From Mycolicibacterium tusciae JS617 (GTDB lineage: Bacteria; Actinomycetota; Actinomycetes; Mycobacteriales; Mycobacteriaceae): a stretch of 64,000 nucleotides of DNA. The stretch spans positions 6,715,837 through 6,779,836 of the forward strand of contig NZ_KI912270.1 in NCBI RefSeq assembly GCF_000243415.2, written 5' to 3'. Positions 35,421-47,209 of this stretch are shown one piece after another. Positions within the stretch are counted from its first letter, which is position 1; the number at the start of each line of letters is the position of its first letter. The notes beneath the pieces were generated by a model. The model was not told the origin of the DNA, searched no databases, and saw nothing but the letters and a program-made list of their open reading frames with translations. Position numbers and translations under genes: made by a program.

Positions 35421-38400
35421 TCATGCGGCCGCCGTGGGCGCCAGCTTTTCGCTGAGCAACTCCGCTAAACCGCGAATGGTGATGGTGCTGATGTCGGTGG
35501 CTGATACGCGTACACCCGTTTCGGCTTCGATGCGGGTGCGTAGTTCGAGAGCACCGAGCGAGTCCAGGCCGTACCCGGAGAGCGGCCGGTCGGGATCGAC
35601 GTTGCGACGCAGAATCAGAGTGACCTGATCCGAGATCACGCGCCGCAGCCTGGTGGGCCGTTCGTCGGGCGGCAGCTCGTTGAGTTCGGCTATCAGTTTG
35701 GTTGTGCTCGATGCGCTTTGCGCGTCGGAGCGGAACGCTTCGGCGAAGGGACTCCGCTCGGCGAACAGAGTGAGCCACGGTGTTCCTATGATGGGCGCGT
35801 AACCGGTGCAGGCGCGGGCGTGCCGCAACAGCGCTTCGAACGCGTAGGCTCCCTCTTCGGGGGCGATGGAGTCCCCGGAGCTGTCCGCCAACGCGGTAGC
35901 GCGCCCGATCCGTGCCCAGGCCCCCCACGCGACCGCGGTGGCCGGGAGGCCCTGAGCGCGTCGCCAGTGGGTGAAGGCGTCGATCCAGCTGTTGGCCGCG
36001 GCGTACGCGCCCTGTCCCGGCGATCCCACCAGCGCCGCCGCCGACGAAAACGAGCAGAACCAGTCCAGCCGCTGACCCCCGGTGGCAACGTGCAGGTTCC
36101 AGGCACCGTAAACCTTTGGCGCCCAGTCACGCTCGATCAGCTCGTCAGAGATGTTGGCCAGCGTGGCGTCATCGACCACCGCCGCCGCATGCAGCACACC
36201 GCGCAGCGGATGACCCGTGGCGGTCGCTGCGGCCACCAACCGCCGCGCCGTACCGGCATCGGAGATGTCGCCGCACTCCACCGCGATGTCGGCGCCGATC
36301 GCGCGGATGCGATCGATCGTCTCCAAAACCTCGGGGGTCGGCCCCGATCGCGAAGACAGCACGATGCGCCCGCACCCGGCCTTCGCCATCTTCTCGGCCA
36401 GGAACAGCCCGAGGCCGCCCAGCCCGCCGGTGATGAGGTAGGCACCGTCGCGGCGGAACACGCGCACCTGCGAAGGCGGCACGATCACGCGGCAGCTGCC
36501 GGTGTGCCCGACGTCGAGTACGAGCTTCCCGGTGTGCTGTGCACCGCTCATCAGCCGGATGGCTGCCGCGGCGCCGTCAAGCGGATAGTGCGTGCTCTCG
36601 GGCATCGGCAGCACACCGTCCGCGGTGAGTTGGTACACCGTGCGCAGCACGTCGCAAAGCCGGTCCGGATCGCTGTACGCCAGCAATCCCAGGTCAACAG
36701 CGTGGAACGTCAGGTTATGTCGGAACGGGAAGAGGCCCAACCGGGTGTCGCCATAGATGTCGCGTTTACCGATCTCGACGAATCGTCCACCGAGCGCCAG
36801 CAATTCGAGTCCCGCACGCTGGGCGGCGCCGGTAACCGAATTGAGCACGATGTCGACCCCGTACCCGTCGGTGTCCCGGCGTATCCGTTCGGCGAACTCC
36901 AGGCTACGCGAGTCGTAAACATACTCGATACCCTTGTCGCGCAACAATTGTCGACGTTGCTCGCTGCCGGCGGTGGCGAAGATTTCCGCTCCCGCAGCAC
37001 GAGCGATTGCGATTGCCGCCTGCCCAACGCCACCGGTCCCGGAGTGGATCAACACCTTGTCCCCGCTCCTGATACGCGCCAGCTCATGTAGGCCGTACCA
37101 GGCGGTGGCGTGCGCCGTGGTCACCGCCGCCGCCTGGTCGTCGGCCAGACCCGCGGGCAGGGTGACGGCACGACGCGCATCGCAAGTGATGAAGGTGGCC
37201 CAGCAGCCGTCTGCGTTCAGGCCACCGACATGATCCCCGACCTCGTGGTCGGTCACGTCAGGTCCGACGGCGGTCACCACTCCGGTGAAGTCCGTTCCCA
37301 GCTGCGGCATCCGTCCGTCGAATGCCGGGTAGCGACCAAACGCAACCAGCACGTCGGCGAAGTTGATGCTAGACGCACTCACAGCGACCTCGATCTGCCC
37401 CGATCCCGGAGGAATCCGTTCGCAGGCAACCAATTCCATCGTCTCGAGATCCCCCGGCGTCCGGATCTGCATCCGTATCCCGTCGCGCTCATGGTCGGCA
37501 ACGGTGGTCTGCCGCTCCTCGGGGCGCAGAGGTATCGGCGACAATCGCGCCACGTACCACGCACCGTTTCGCCAGGCGGTCTCGTCCTCCTCCGACCCGC
37601 CGAGCAGTTGTCGCGCCAGCTGCTCGGCATCAGTCGTCTCGTCCATATCGATCTGAGTCGCACGAAGGTGTGGATGTTCGGTGCCGATAACCCGTGCCAA
37701 GCCCCGCAGACCTGCCTGCTCCAGATTGGCCACGTCACCGGCAACTACCGTCTGTGCATTGCGCGTCACGACATACAGGCGCGGAGGCTCACCAGGTATG
37801 TCTGGCAGTTCGCGGGCGACACGCACCAGATGCTCCACAGACTCACGGCCCAGCAGCGGGGACTGGTCATTGCAGTCGCTGTTCTTGGGTCCCGTAAGGA
37901 TCACGACACCGCTAAATCCGCCGCCGCGCAGCTGGTTTCTCAGCTGATCTGTGTTCGAGGAGTGATCGGCATCCGGCGACCAGCACATGGTGATACATCG
38001 CGCGCCAAGGCTTTTCAGTGTATCGGTCAACGCTGGGGCAACCATGTCTGCGGGTGTGGTGCTCACCAACAGCCAGGTTCCAGCGTCGCCCTGTTCTGCC
38101 TCGGGCAGTTCTCGTTGCCGCCATTCGACGGTCAGCAGACGCGTGGCCAGTAGCCGGTCGTTGTGGCCGCTCTCCGACGCCGCAGCGCCCAACCGCAGAC
38201 CCCGCACCGCGAGCAGGACGGCCCCGTGCTCGTCGAGCATGTCGAGGTCGGCCTCGACCCCCGAATTATCGGCTTTCGTCACCCGCGTATAGCAGTAGCG
38301 CGCGATGCGCGCGGCGCCGTAGGCACGAAGTCGCCTGATACCCAACGGCAGACCCAGCACATCCTCACCTAAAGCCTGAACATCGGGATGGGCGACGACA

Positions 38401-41400
38401 GACTGAAAACAGGCATCCAGCAGGGCCGGGTGTACGCCGTAGGCATCTTGCTGTGAACGGATTTGACGCGGGAGCGCGACCTCGACCAGCACGGTGTCGG
38501 TTGTCTCCTCGCCGGAGTGCACCGCGGTGAGGCCGGTGAACGCTGGACCGTACTGAACACCACGCCGGTCGAGCCGCTTGCGCACCTCGTCGCCGTCCTC
38601 GCGGCCCGGGTGTGCGGCAAGTAGCGCGGATATGTCGTGTGTGGGCGGCGACTGCTCGTCCGTTGCGGCCCGCAGGACCGCGACAGCATGCCGCGTTTGT
38701 TCACCCCCCTGATTGGTCTCCACGGTGAAGTCGACGGCGTCAGGTTTGGACAATGCTGCCGAGGCACCAACGGTGGTCTGTTCATCCAGCAGCAGCGCCT
38801 GTTCGAAGCGGATGTCACGAACCTCGGCGGCCTCGCCCAACACTTCGCGCGCGGCCGCCAACGCCATCTCGCAGTAGGCCGCCCCAGGAAGCACTGCGAC
38901 ATTGCGGACCCGGTGATCGGAAAGCCACGGCTGGGCGGCGGTGCCCACCTCGCCCTGCCACACGTGGCGCTCGGGTTCCTCTTGCAAGCGAACGTGCGCG
39001 CCCAACAGCGGATGCACTGAAATGGTGCACGCACCATGTGTCGGGGATTCCTGGCCACCACGGCTCAACAGGAGACGACGGTGAGTCCAGGTCGGCAGCG
39101 GCGCGTCCACCAGCTGTCCATTCCTGCTCAGCTCGGAGAAATCCACCGCGGCGCCCGCGCTGTGCAGATCCGCCACGAGGCCGCGCAGTCCGTAGGGCAG
39201 CGCTTGTTCGCGGCGCATGCCGGCCAGAGCGGCCACCGGCGTGTCGAGACTGCGGGCGGTCTGCTCGACCGCATGCGTGAGCAGTGGATGGGGCGACAAC
39301 TCCGCGAAGACCCGGTAGCCGTCCTCCAGCGCAGCCTGTACGGCCGGAGCGAACCGCACCATGTTGCGCAGGTTGTCCACCCAAAAACGGGCATCGCAGA
39401 CGGGCTCTTCGCGCGGGTCGTACTGCGTCGCCGAGTAGTACGGAACCTGCGGTGTCAATGGGTGCAGCTCAGCGAGTATGTCGGTCAGCTCATCGAGGAT
39501 CGGATCGACCTGCGGGGAGTGTGAGGCGACATCGACGGCGATCTCGCGGGCCATCACGTCGCGTTGCTCCCAGGCCGCGACCAGACCTCGAACAGTCTGC
39601 GTGTCGCCGCCGATCACGGTGGATTCAGGTGAGGTCACCACGGCCACCACCGCATCGTTGATGCCGCGGTTTACCAACTCCGAAAGCACTTGCTGCGCAG
39701 GTAATTCCACTGATGCCATGGCTCCGGCGCCGGCAATGCGGGACATCAGCCGTGAGCGTCGGCAAATGACGCGTACTCCGTCTTCGAGCGAAAGGGCTCC
39801 GGCGACGACGGCTGCCGCTGCCTCGCCGAGGGAATGCCCGATGACCGCGCCCGGGCGGACGCCGTGCGAGCGCATGGCGGCGGCGAGCGCGACCTGCATG
39901 GTGAACAGCGACGGCTGGACCCGGTCGATTCCGGTCACGGTCTGCGGCGCGGTGATCGCCTCCGTCACCGAGAATCCGCTCTCGCTGACGATCACTGGCT
40001 CGGCCGCCGCGACAGTGGCGGCGAACACCGGTTCGGACGCCAGCAGTTCAGCGCCCATCCCGGCCCATTGCGAACCTTGCCCGGAGAACACCCACACCGG
40101 ACCTCGACCACCCTGCTCCACCGCTGCTTGATACGGCGCATCGCCGTCCGCGACATCCCGCAATGCCTTGGCGAGTTCGGCTCGCTCGCTCGCAATGACG
40201 GCTGTGCGGACCGGGCGGTGCGCACGCCGACGCGTCAAGGTGTAGGCCAGATCCGCCAACACGACGTCCTGATGGGTTGCCACCCAGTCCGCCAGCCGAC
40301 CCGCGGTGCGATGCAGTTCGTCGGACGAAGTGGACGACAACGGGAACAACAGTGGTGTTGCCGTCGACGAGTCGGCTGAGATCTCTTTGGCCGCAGTGGC
40401 TTCGGACTCCAGTGCCGGTGCTTGTTCCAAGATGGCATGCACGTTGGTTCCGGAGAGCCCGTACGACGACGCGGCCGCGCGCCTCGGATGCCGACCATTG
40501 ATCGGCCACGGCGTGGTCTCTTGTGGCACAAACAGTTTGGTTTCGATTGCGGCCATCTCGTCGGGCAGCCGATTGAAGTGCAGATTCCGGGGGACAACGC
40601 CATGCTGCAGGGCCAGTACAGCCTTCATCAGCCCCAGTACGCCTGCGGCCGACTGGGCATGACCGAAATTGGTTTTCAGCGAGGCCAGTGCGCAAGGACC
40701 CTCGGTGCCATAGACGTTGGCCAGGCTGGCGTATTCGATCGGATCTCCGACCGGGGTGCCGGGACCGTGTGCCTCGATCATGTGAACGCTGCGGGGGTCG
40801 ACGCCCGCAGCGGCCAGCGCAGCCCTGTACACCGCGGTCTGCGCCGTCACCGATGGCGTCGAGATGTTCACCGTGCGACCGTCTTGGTTGGCGGCGGTGC
40901 CGCGGATTACGGCCCGAATGCGGTCACCGTCGCGAAGCGCGTCTGGCAGACGTTTGAGTAACACCACGCCGCAGCCTTCGGAGGAGACGAATCCGTCGGC
41001 CGCGACGTCGAACGCATGGCATCGTCCGGTCGCAGACAGCATTCCCTCCGCCGACCCCGCAATGAACTTCCGCGGATCCAGGATCACGGCGGCGCCACCG
41101 GCAAGGGCAAGATCGCTCTCACCGTCGATCAGGCTGTGACAGGCCAGGTGGATCGCGGTAAGACCGGACGAACACGCGGTGTCCACCGTCAGCGCGGGAC
41201 CGTGCACCCCAAGGGCGTAAGCGATCCGCCCCGACGCCAAACTGAAGCTGCTTCCGGTAAATCCGTACGGTGCTTCGACTGCATGCGCGTCGGCGGCGAA
41301 CAGTTGGTAGTCACCGTGTGTCAAGCCCACAAACACACCCGTCAGCGAGTCGGCCAACCCCTCCTGGGTCAACCCGGCGTGCTCCATGGCCTCCCATGAG

Positions 41401-41705
41401 GTCTCCAGGAGCAGCCGGTGCTGTGGATCGATCGCGGTGGCCTCGCGCTCGTTGATCCCGAAGAAGTCGGAATCGAAGCCGGCGACATCGTCGAGGAACG
41501 CGCCCCACTTGGTCACCGACCGACCCGGAACCCCCGGTTGGGGATCGTAGAACTCGTCGGAGTCCCACCGGTCGGGCGGAATTTCGGTCACCAGGTCGTC
41601 GCCGCGCAGCAGGGCCGCCCACAACTGCTCGGGAGAGTCGATCCCGCCAGGAAGCCGACAGGCCATGCCGATAACGGCGATGGGAGTGGCGCGCGCATCA
41701 TTCAC
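35421..41705 (-). CDS. MAS-like fully reducing type I polyketide synthase (KS-AT-DH-ER-KR-ACP)
   Basis: A 2094-aa single-module PKS, close in size and order to mycocerosic acid synthase (about 2110 aa). KS about 8-430 with Cys in VDTACSSG near 176, [12 protein letters not shown] and KTNFGH; AT with GHSLGE near 623 and VASHSPQ, the methylmalonyl-type signature of MAS-like enzymes; DH with WLSDHRV near 928 and LLDACFQ; ER with GTGGVGQAA near 1559; KR with GGLGGLG near 1760, a VDD motif (B-type) and Y in [12 protein letters not shown] with GLDSLG near 2048. All catalytic residues I looked for are present, so it should add fully reduced methyl-branched units, possibly iteratively. It starts with KS and has no loading domain, so an acyl chain must come from outside, most simply from the FAAL. 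The start is GTG at 41705 with AAGGGGG about 9 nt upstream. It is the first gene of the PKS-NRPS-A-NRPS-B operon. Confidence 0.95.
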   Translation of the reverse strand: MNDARATPIAVIGMACRLPGGIDSPEQLWAALLRGDDLVTEIPPDRWDSDEFYDPQPGVPGRSVTKWGAFLDDVAGFDSDFFGINEREATAIDPQHRLLLETSWEAMEHAGLTQEGLADSLTGVFVGLTHGDYQLFAADAHAVEAPYGFTGSSFSLASGRIAYALGVHGPALTVDTACSSGLTAIHLACHSLIDGESDLALAGGAAVILDPRKFIAGSAEGMLSATGRCHAFDVAADGFVSSEGCGVVLLKRLPDALRDGDRIRAVIRGTAANQDGRTVNISTPSVTAQTAVYRAALAAAGVDPRSVHMIEAHGPGTPVGDPIEYASLANVYGTEGPCALASLKTNFGHAQSAAGVLGLMKAVLALQHGVVPRNLHFNRLPDEMAAIETKLFVPQETTPWPINGRHPRRAAASSYGLSGTNVHAILEQAPALESEATAAKEISADSSTATPLLFPLSSTSSDELHRTAGRLADWVATHQDVVLADLAYTLTRRRAHRPVRTAVIASERAELAKALRDVADGDAPYQAAVEQGGRGPVWVFSGQGSQWAGMGAELLASEPVFAATVAAAEPVIVSESGFSVTEAITAPQTVTGIDRVQPSLFTMQVALAAAMRSHGVRPGAVIGHSLGEAAAAVVAGALSLEDGVRVICRRSRLMSRIAGAGAMASVELPAQQVLSELVNRGINDAVVAVVTSPESTVIGGDTQTVRGLVAAWEQRDVMAREIAVDVASHSPQVDPILDELTDILAELHPLTPQVPYYSATQYDPREEPVCDARFWVDNLRNMVRFAPAVQAALEDGYRVFAELSPHPLLTHAVEQTARSLDTPVAALAGMRREQALPYGLRGLVADLHSAGAAVDFSELSRNGQLVDAPLPTWTHRRLLLSRGGQESPTHGACTISVHPLLGAHVRLQEEPERHVWQGEVGTAAQPWLSDHRVRNVAVLPGAAYCEMALAAAREVLGEAAEVRDIRFEQALLLDEQTTVGASAALSKPDAVDFTVETNQGGEQTRHAVAVLRAATDEQSPPTHDISALLAAHPGREDGDEVRKRLDRRGVQYGPAFTGLTAVHSGEETTDTVLVEVALPRQIRSQQDAYGVHPALLDACFQSVVAHPDVQALGEDVLGLPLGIRRLRAYGAARIARYCYTRVTKADNSGVEADLDMLDEHGAVLLAVRGLRLGAAASESGHNDRLLATRLLTVEWRQRELPEAEQGDAGTWLLVSTTPADMVAPALTDTLKSLGARCITMCWSPDADHSSNTDQLRNQLRGGGFSGVVILTGPKNSDCNDQSPLLGRESVEHLVRVARELPDIPGEPPRLYVVTRNAQTVVAGDVANLEQAGLRGLARVIGTEHPHLRATQIDMDETTDAEQLARQLLGGSEEDETAWRNGAWYVARLSPIPLRPEERQTTVADHERDGIRMQIRTPGDLETMELVACERIPPGSGQIEVAVSASSINFADVLVAFGRYPAFDGRMPQLGTDFTGVVTAVGPDVTDHEVGDHVGGLNADGCWATFITCDARRAVTLPAGLADDQAAAVTTAHATAWYGLHELARIRSGDKVLIHSGTGGVGQAAIAIARAAGAEIFATAGSEQRRQLLRDKGIEYVYDSRSLEFAERIRRDTDGYGVDIVLNSVTGAAQRAGLELLALGGRFVEIGKRDIYGDTRLGLFPFRHNLTFHAVDLGLLAYSDPDRLCDVLRTVYQLTADGVLPMPESTHYPLDGAAAAIRLMSGAQHTGKLVLDVGHTGSCRVIVPPSQVRVFRRDGAYLITGGLGGLGLFLAEKMAKAGCGRIVLSSRSGPTPEVLETIDRIRAIGADIAVECGDISDAGTARRLVAAATATGHPLRGVLHAAAVVDDATLANISDELIERDWAPKVYGAWNLHVATGGQRLDWFCSFSSAAALVGSPGQGAYAAANSWIDAFTHWRRAQGLPATAVAWGAWARIGRATALADSSGDSIAPEEGAYAFEALLRHARACTGYAPIIGTPWLTLFAERSPFAEAFRSDAQSASSTTKLIAELNELPPDERPTRLRRVISDQVTLILRRNVDPDRPLSGYGLDSLGALELRTRIEAETGVRVSATDISTITIRGLAELLSEKLAPTAAA

Positions 41706-42226
41706 GGGGGCACGCCCCCTTCTTCGTCAGCCGGAATCGCGCGCGAATCCGCTCATCCGGTCCCCCCAGACCTTCATGTCGATACGAGCGGAACGCTACC
41801 GGAGGCGAGAACCACGGTCTGCGATTTCGGCAAATTAGCACCGGCGTCACAGAGTGCGTTGGATCGCACGAACTCGTGCACTCAGTTCTGCCAGAAACTG
41901 CCACTCGCGGATGGCTGAATGCACACCCTGCGCTATCCGATTTCGGGTGGTCTTCCCGGCTGTGTTCACTGCGGGGACCGTCCTCGCGCCATCTTGTTTT
42001 GCAGCCGACCGGGTGCCGGCGTATTACCGGGCCGTATCGGTTCAGTTGATGGAAAGTAAACTGCACATGTTTCAAGCTCAGCTAACTAGATAGCTACACT
42101 AGATAAGATCTATCACGGCGCAGCCCAAAGGATGCGCAGCGACCAACCTGGGGCGCTCTCCCGGCTGTTGGGCTCGCGACAGCACTCGCGTATCCAGATC
42201 GCGTCTCAGCAACAGGTTTTGCCGGC
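41706..42226. other. 521-nt intergenic region upstream of the PKS
   Basis: No convincing coding frame on either strand; short open frames here (for example 41854-42093 plus) have no recognisable content. The 42040-42115 part is clearly A+T-richer than its surroundings and holds two direct repeats (see 42085-42105). The operon promoter for PKS-NRPS must lie here, because the upstream methyltransferase gene ends at 42227. Confidence 0.6.
42085..42105. promoter_or_regulatory. Direct repeat ACTAGATA x2, possible operator upstream of the lipopeptide operon
   Basis: ACTAGATA occurs at 42085-42092 and 42098-42105, a 13-bp period, in an AT-rich patch within high-GC DNA. On the minus strand a TAGTGT hexamer that fits TANNNT lies between the copies. 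A regulator site at the operon promoter is an inference; no regulator gene lies nearby. Confidence 0.3.
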
Positions 42227-43120
42227 CTAAAATGCGTAGCGGAAGAGGCGGTCGTAATTTCGGTTTGCAGGGACGGCGTACGCGATGCGGTACAACAAGC
42301 GCGGCCGGGAAAGCGAAATCTTGCGGAAGCCCGCAATGACGGGGCTGCCTTCGACGAGACGGAGGCGTGCATCCCAGCGCGTGATCTCACTACCCTCGCG
42401 GGTACCCCACTTGATGATGCCGGACGCGGCGACCTTGGACAGCCGCGGACCCCACTTCGACAGCAGGTCGGCGAGCAGCTCCCCGCTGTCGAACCGATCG
42501 AGCAATCGGTGAAGCAGATCGGCGACCTCAGCCGGGGTCAGATACATGAGAAGGCCTTCGGCGACGACCAGAACGGGGCCGCCCGCCGGCAACTCATCGA
42601 CCCAGACCGGATCGGTTACCGACGACCCAATCATCCGATACGTCTCCGTCTCGGAATACAACTGCCTCCGCAATGCGATGACCTGGGGCAGGTCCACGTC
42701 GAACCACCGCACGGTCTCGGGTACCGCGAGGCGGAATGCACGACTGTGTAACCCGCACCCCAGATGCAGTACGACGGCGTCCGGATGGCGCCCTAGGTAG
42801 TCGGCGATCCAGGCATCGACCTGCGCGGTGCGCATCGCCACCATGAATTGATTGCTCGACGGGCGGATAAATCGATGCAGACGCTCGAAGTCGTAGTCGA
42901 TGCGCGCTACGTCCCGAGCGGCGAAATGATCGCCGAGGATCGGGTCGGGCACGCGACTCTCGCACGCCCGCAGATAGAGCACACACAGCCCGGTCCACTC
43001 GACCGATTTCCACTGCACGCCTGTGAAGTCAACCTTCGCGTACTGACCGTCGACGGACTTGCCCGGGTCCCTGTCTCCCGGATTCGTCACTCGCTCATCC
43101 CCGCTGCTTGCATCGTTCAT
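42227..43120 (-). CDS. SAM-dependent O-methyltransferase, LCM/PPM family (PF04072-like)
   Basis: A 297-aa class I methyltransferase. The pattern is that of the leucine carboxyl methyltransferase / TcmP family: SAM loop VLHLGCGLHSRAFRL near residue 117, an acidic strand WFDVDLPQV near 138 and the family motif VVAEGLLMYLTPAEV near 186. Members methylate carboxyl or phenolic oxygens of small molecules. It points the same way as the PKS but is separated by 521 nt, so it may be an independent gene or a tailoring enzyme of the lipopeptide (for example carboxyl methylation); the sequence cannot decide. ATG at 43120, with only a weak G-rich site upstream. It diverges from the SRPBCC-like gene. Confidence 0.82.
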   Translation of the reverse strand: MNDASSGDERVTNPGDRDPGKSVDGQYAKVDFTGVQWKSVEWTGLCVLYLRACESRVPDPILGDHFAARDVARIDYDFERLHRFIRPSSNQFMVAMRTAQVDAWIADYLGRHPDAVVLHLGCGLHSRAFRLAVPETVRWFDVDLPQVIALRRQLYSETETYRMIGSSVTDPVWVDELPAGGPVLVVAEGLLMYLTPAEVADLLHRLLDRFDSGELLADLLSKWGPRLSKVAASGIIKWGTREGSEITRWDARLRLVEGSPVIAGFRKISLSRPRLLYRIAYAVPANRNYDRLFRYAF

Positions 43121-43301
43121 CCGGCGGCGCCCCCAAGAAGCTGGTCATAGCACGTGAGCCCGACATCGGGCACTACTGCTAAAGGTATGCGACCAGCATC
43201 TCGACCGAATCCGGATGCGCGAGATGCGCTGTCCTAGAAGTGATCCCTCGACAACGCATGCGGAGAACCCGCCGACCCAGACACAATTTTCTGCGGACGC
43301 G

Positions 43302-43319
43302 TTAGTTACGAGCTAATCT
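43302..43319 (+). promoter_or_regulatory. -10 box with overlapping inverted repeat, leaderless start
   Basis: TAATCT at 43314-43319 fits TANNNT and ends 7 nt before the GTG at 43327, the spacing expected for a leaderless mycobacterial transcript. An imperfect palindrome TTAGTTACGAGCTAA (43302-43316) overlaps it and could be an operator. Confidence 0.5.
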
Positions 43320-43326
43320 GTCTGCT

Positions 43327-43833
43327 GTGTCACGATCAGTCGACTTCTCGGTCGACTCCTCGGCCACCGTCGAACAGCTGCATTCGGCGTTCTCCGAGGA
43401 GAGTTACTGGCGGGCGCGGTTGGCGACCTTCGGCGGCTTCGGCAGGCTGGACTCGTTGACCATCGAACCCGACGGCTCCACAAAGGTGGTCATCGTTCAG
43501 GACCTGCACCACGAAGGGCTGCCCGCACTCGTCGCCAAGCTCTTTCCCAAAGAATGGCGGGTCGTCCAAACCGAGACGTGGAGCCCGATCAGCGACGGCC
43601 GGCTGCGAGGCGAGATCAGCATCATTTCGCATGGTGCGCCAGGATCCGGCCTCGGAACGGCTGTGCTCGCACCCGCGCCGAACGGGTCGCGGCTGAACTG
43701 CAGCGCGACAGTGGAGTTCAGAGTCCCGTTGATCGGCGGCAAGGTCGAGAGCCTGGTAAGCCGGCTGCTGGCCCAGCAGATATCGGGACTCCAGCGCTAC
43801 ACCGTGAAGTGGATCACCGAGCAGGTCGCCTGA
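43327..43833 (+). CDS. DUF2505-like SRPBCC-fold protein
   Basis: A 168-aa soluble protein with no signal peptide. The N-terminus (SVDFSVDSSATVEQLHSAFSEE, shown here in part) and the body resemble mycobacterial DUF2505 proteins, which are predicted START/SRPBCC lipid-binding-fold proteins of unknown function. The alternating strand pattern and a C-terminal amphipathic helix fit that fold. GTG at 43327 is supported by a -10 box 7 nt upstream. The gene diverges from the methyltransferase gene and precedes fdhF in the same direction with a gap of 98 nt. Function unknown. Confidence 0.75.
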   Translation: MSRSVDFSVDSSATVEQLHSAFSEESYWRARLATFGGFGRLDSLTIEPDGSTKVVIVQDLHHEGLPALVAKLFPKEWRVVQTETWSPISDGRLRGEISIISHGAPGSGLGTAVLAPAPNGSRLNCSATVEFRVPLIGGKVESLVSRLLAQQISGLQRYTVKWITEQVA

Positions 43834-43919
43834 CAGCGCGACAGCCCGAATACGCAGGACAGCGGCCACCGCATACCGCCGAGGTCGCGTGGGTAGCCCG
43901 TAGAGAGGACACCACGACC

Positions 43920-43925
43920 TAGGCT
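43920..43925 (+). promoter_or_regulatory. -10 box for a leaderless fdhF transcript
   Basis: TAGGCT fits TANNNT and ends 6 nt before the ATG at 43932. There is no clear Shine-Dalgarno sequence in that interval, which agrees with leaderless initiation. Confidence 0.45.
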
Positions 43926-43931
43926 GGGCGT

Positions 43932-46295
43932 ATGCGGTTAGGCAGACGACGCGACATCGCCCGCGACTTCGACGCGGATTACGACGAGCACGCGGTCGTC
44001 ACAACCGGCCCGGAGCACGAGGCGGCCGGCGTCAAAGCTGTCATGGTGTCGCTGCAGCGCGGACTGAAATCCATGGGGGCGTGGCGGACCGGTGCGTCCC
44101 TGGTCCGGCTCAATCAGCGCCACGGCTTCGACTGCCCCGGCTGCGCATGGCCCGAAGAGCACGGCGGCCGCAAGTTCGCCGAATTCTGCGAGAACGGCGC
44201 CAAAGCAGTAGCCGAGGAGGCGACCAGACGCGTCGTCACCGCCGACTTCTTCGCGCGGCATTCCATCACCGACCTGGATGCACGACCCGAATACTGGCTG
44301 TCCCAGCAGGGTCGGCTCACCGAGCCGGTGGTGCTGCGTCCCGACGACGACCACTACAGACCCATCAGCTGGGACGACGCCTACCGGTTGATCGCCGACG
44401 AGTTGCATGCGCTGGCCGGCCCCGACGAAGCGGTCTTCTACACCTCCGGACGCACCAGTAACGAGGCGGCGTTCCTCTACCAACTGCTGGTCCGGAGTTT
44501 CGGCACCAACAACTTGCCCGACTGCAGCAACATGTGTCACGAATCGTCGGGAGCTGCGTTGGTCGAGGCGATCGGTGTCGGCAAGGGATCGGTCACCGTC
44601 GAGGACGTCGCCAACGCCGACCTGATCGTCATCGCGGGCCAGAATCCCGGCACCAACCATCCCCGCATGCTGTCGGTACTGGAGAAGGCGAAAGAGAACG
44701 GCGCCAAGATCATTGCGATCAATCCGTTGCCCGAAGCGGGGCTGATCCGGTTCAAGGATCCGCAGAAGGTGCACGGCGTAGTCGGCCACGGCATCCCGAT
44801 CGCCGACGAGTTCGTGCAGATCCGCCTTGGCGGCGACATGGCACTGTTCGCCGGGCTCGGCCGGCTGCTGCTGGAAGCCCAGGACGCGGCCGGTCCCGGC
44901 GTCCAGATTGTCGACCGCGGCTTCATCGAGAAGCATTGCGCGAACTTCGCCGAGTACGAGGCTCAGACGCGGGCCGTCGATCTCGACACCGTGCTGGAGG
45001 CGACAGGCATCGAGCGTGCGCAGCTGGAGAAGGTCGCGCAGATGATGATCGACTCCGAGCGCACGATTGCGTGCTGGGCAATGGGTCTCACCCAGCACAA
45101 GCATGCCGTGCCGATGATCTCGGAGATCACCAACGTGCTGCTGATGCGCGGCATGATCGGCAAGCCCGGCGCCGGATTGTGCCCGGTCCGTGGACATTCC
45201 AACGTGCAGGGCGACCGCACGATGGGCATCTGGGAGAAGATGCCCGAGGAGTTCCTCGCCGCCCTCGACAAGCGTTTCGGCATCGTCAGCCCCCGCAAGA
45301 GCGGTGTCGACACTGTGGATGCGATCCGCGCCATGCGCGACGGCCGGGCCACGGTCTTCATGGGCATGGGCGGCAACTTCGCGACGGCGACTCCGGACAC
45401 CGCGGTCACCGAGGCCGCGCTGCGCAGCTGCTCGTTGACGGTGCAGGTATCAACCAAGCTCAACCGCAGCCATGTGGTGCACGGCCGCACCGCGCTCATC
45501 TTGCCCTCGCTGGGTCGCACCGACCGAGACCTTCAAAACGGCGTCAAACAGCAGGTGTCAGTAGAGGATTCGATGTCGATGGTGCACCTGTCGCGGGGTA
45601 GTCTGCACCCGCCCAGTGACGAGGTGCGCAGCGAGGTCGCGATCGTCTGCCAGCTGGCGCGCACCCTGCTCGGGCCGGACCACCCAGTGCCATGGGAGAC
45701 GTTCAACGACGACTACGACGCTGTCCGCGACGCGATCGCCGCCGTCGTACCCGGCTGCGACGACTACAACCGCAAGGTGCGCGCACCAGACGGCTTCCAG
45801 TTGCCACACGGCCCACGTGATTCGCGCATATTTCCCACCACCACAGGAAAAGCGAACTTCGCCGTGAACCCGTTGCAGTGGGTACCCATCCCCGAAGGCA
45901 GGCTGATCCTGCAGACGCTGCGCAGCCACGACCAATACAACACCACGATCTACGGCCTCGACGACCGCTACCGAGGGGTGAAGGGTGGCCGCCGAGTCGT
46001 GTTCGTCAACAAGGCCGACATCGACCGGTTCGGACTGCACGAGGGTGACCGGGTGGATCTCGTTTCGGAGTTCGCGGGCGGCGACGGCGAACTGCAGGAG
46101 CGGCGTGCGAAGGACTTCATGGTGGTGGCGTACGAGACCCCGGTCGGCAACGCAGCGGCTTACTATCCAGAGACCAACGCGCTGGTCCCGCTGGATCATG
46201 TTGCCGATAGATCGAATACGCCGGTGTCGAAGGCTGTCGTGATCCGGCTGGAAAGCTCCGCGGGTGTGCGGGCCGAAGATCGGGTGGTCACCTAG
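43932..46295 (+). CDS. fdhF: Formate dehydrogenase-like molybdopterin oxidoreductase (FdhF/YdeP type)
   Basis: A 787-aa cytoplasmic molybdopterin oxidoreductase alpha subunit, about the size of M. tuberculosis Rv2900c (about 779 aa). Near the N-terminus FDCPGCAW (C68, C71) and C86 form a partial cluster motif as in YdeP-type proteins. [10 protein letters not shown] near residue 196-203 probably holds the Mo ligand Cys followed by His. Molybdopterin-dinucleotide binding features follow ([18 protein letters not shown]). The C-terminal cofactor domain runs from about residue 640 ([20 protein letters not shown]). No Tat signal is visible. fdhD starts on the last base of its stop codon (TAGTG), so the two are co-translated. 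The natural substrate of this subclass is not settled; formate is only the family name. Confidence 0.92.
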   Translation: MRLGRRRDIARDFDADYDEHAVVTTGPEHEAAGVKAVMVSLQRGLKSMGAWRTGASLVRLNQRHGFDCPGCAWPEEHGGRKFAEFCENGAKAVAEEATRRVVTADFFARHSITDLDARPEYWLSQQGRLTEPVVLRPDDDHYRPISWDDAYRLIADELHALAGPDEAVFYTSGRTSNEAAFLYQLLVRSFGTNNLPDCSNMCHESSGAALVEAIGVGKGSVTVEDVANADLIVIAGQNPGTNHPRMLSVLEKAKENGAKIIAINPLPEAGLIRFKDPQKVHGVVGHGIPIADEFVQIRLGGDMALFAGLGRLLLEAQDAAGPGVQIVDRGFIEKHCANFAEYEAQTRAVDLDTVLEATGIERAQLEKVAQMMIDSERTIACWAMGLTQHKHAVPMISEITNVLLMRGMIGKPGAGLCPVRGHSNVQGDRTMGIWEKMPEEFLAALDKRFGIVSPRKSGVDTVDAIRAMRDGRATVFMGMGGNFATATPDTAVTEAALRSCSLTVQVSTKLNRSHVVHGRTALILPSLGRTDRDLQNGVKQQVSVEDSMSMVHLSRGSLHPPSDEVRSEVAIVCQLARTLLGPDHPVPWETFNDDYDAVRDAIAAVVPGCDDYNRKVRAPDGFQLPHGPRDSRIFPTTTGKANFAVNPLQWVPIPEGRLILQTLRSHDQYNTTIYGLDDRYRGVKGGRRVVFVNKADIDRFGLHEGDRVDLVSEFAGGDGELQERRAKDFMVVAYETPVGNAAAYYPETNALVPLDHVADRSNTPVSKAVVIRLESSAGVRAEDRVVT

Positions 46296-47119
46296 TGGGA
46301 CGGGTCACGGCCAGGCGCCGAGTGCAGCATGTCACCGCGGGCGACGCGGTCGCACGGCCCGACACTCTGGTAGTCGAGGAACCACTGGAGATCCGGATCA
46401 ACGGGAAGCCCGTCACCGTCACGATGCGCACCCCGGGTTCGGATGTCGAACTCGCCCAAGGCTTCCTGCTCACCGAGGGCGTCATCGCCCACCGCGACGA
46501 TGTGCTCACGGTGCGCTACTGCAAGGGCGCAGGCCCCGATCAGGTCAACACGTACAACGTGCTCGACGTAACCCTCGCACCGCATGTGCCACCGCCCGAC
46601 GTGGACGTGACACGCAACTTCTACACGACGTCGTCGTGCGGAGTATGCGGTAAGGCCTCTCTGGACGCGGTGCGAACAATAAGCAAGCACGGCCCCGGCG
46701 ACGATCCCTCCACCGTCACCGCCGAAACGCTGTCCGACCTCCCCGACCGATTGCGCGACGAACAGAAGGTGTTCGCCAGCACCGGCGGTCTGCACGGCGC
46801 AGCGCTGTTCGACGTCGACGGCACCACGCTGGTCGTGCGCGAGGACATCGGCCGTCACAACGCCGTCGACAAGGTCATCGGCTGGGCACTGGAAAACGAC
46901 CGGATACCGCTGAGCGCAACCGTTCTCCTGGTCAGCGGACGCGCGTCATTTGAGCTCACCCAGAAGGCTGTGATGGCGGGCATTCCGGTGCTCGCCGCGG
47001 TGTCCGCGCCGTCGTCTCTGGCCGTCGACCTCGCCAGCCAGTCGGGTCTGACCCTGGTGGCGTTTCTGCGCGGCGACTCGATGAACATCTACACCAGACC
47101 GGACCGCATCACCCGCTAA
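46295..47119 (+). CDS. fdhD: Sulfurtransferase FdhD, formate dehydrogenase accessory protein
   Basis: A 274-aa protein of the FdhD family, which passes sulfur from a desulfurase to the molybdenum cofactor of formate dehydrogenase. The catalytic CxxC is seen in [17 protein letters not shown] near residue 115-118. [13 protein letters not shown] near 188 and [12 protein letters not shown] near 213 are family blocks. The GTG start overlaps the fdhF stop by one base, the same arrangement as the fdhF-fdhD pair of other mycobacteria (Rv2900c-Rv2899c), which supports the identification of both genes. Confidence 0.94.
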   Translation: MGRVTARRRVQHVTAGDAVARPDTLVVEEPLEIRINGKPVTVTMRTPGSDVELAQGFLLTEGVIAHRDDVLTVRYCKGAGPDQVNTYNVLDVTLAPHVPPPDVDVTRNFYTTSSCGVCGKASLDAVRTISKHGPGDDPSTVTAETLSDLPDRLRDEQKVFASTGGLHGAALFDVDGTTLVVREDIGRHNAVDKVIGWALENDRIPLSATVLLVSGRASFELTQKAVMAGIPVLAAVSAPSSLAVDLASQSGLTLVAFLRGDSMNIYTRPDRITR

Positions 47120-47209
47120 TCCCCGGCAATTCCGCGTCTACCTGCGATCTCCACCCGATCTCCACGTAACCTCCAAGCTAGGAAACCCGCGGATCGAGAC
47201 CATCGATCC

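Noticed and set aside
41698..42075. 125-aa minus-strand frame overlapping the PKS start
   Set aside because: It overlaps the PKS GTG start, has no motif, and its composition does not look coding.
43938..45197. 419-aa minus-strand open frame opposite fdhF
   Set aside because: Antisense to a clear molybdopterin oxidoreductase and without any recognisable motif.
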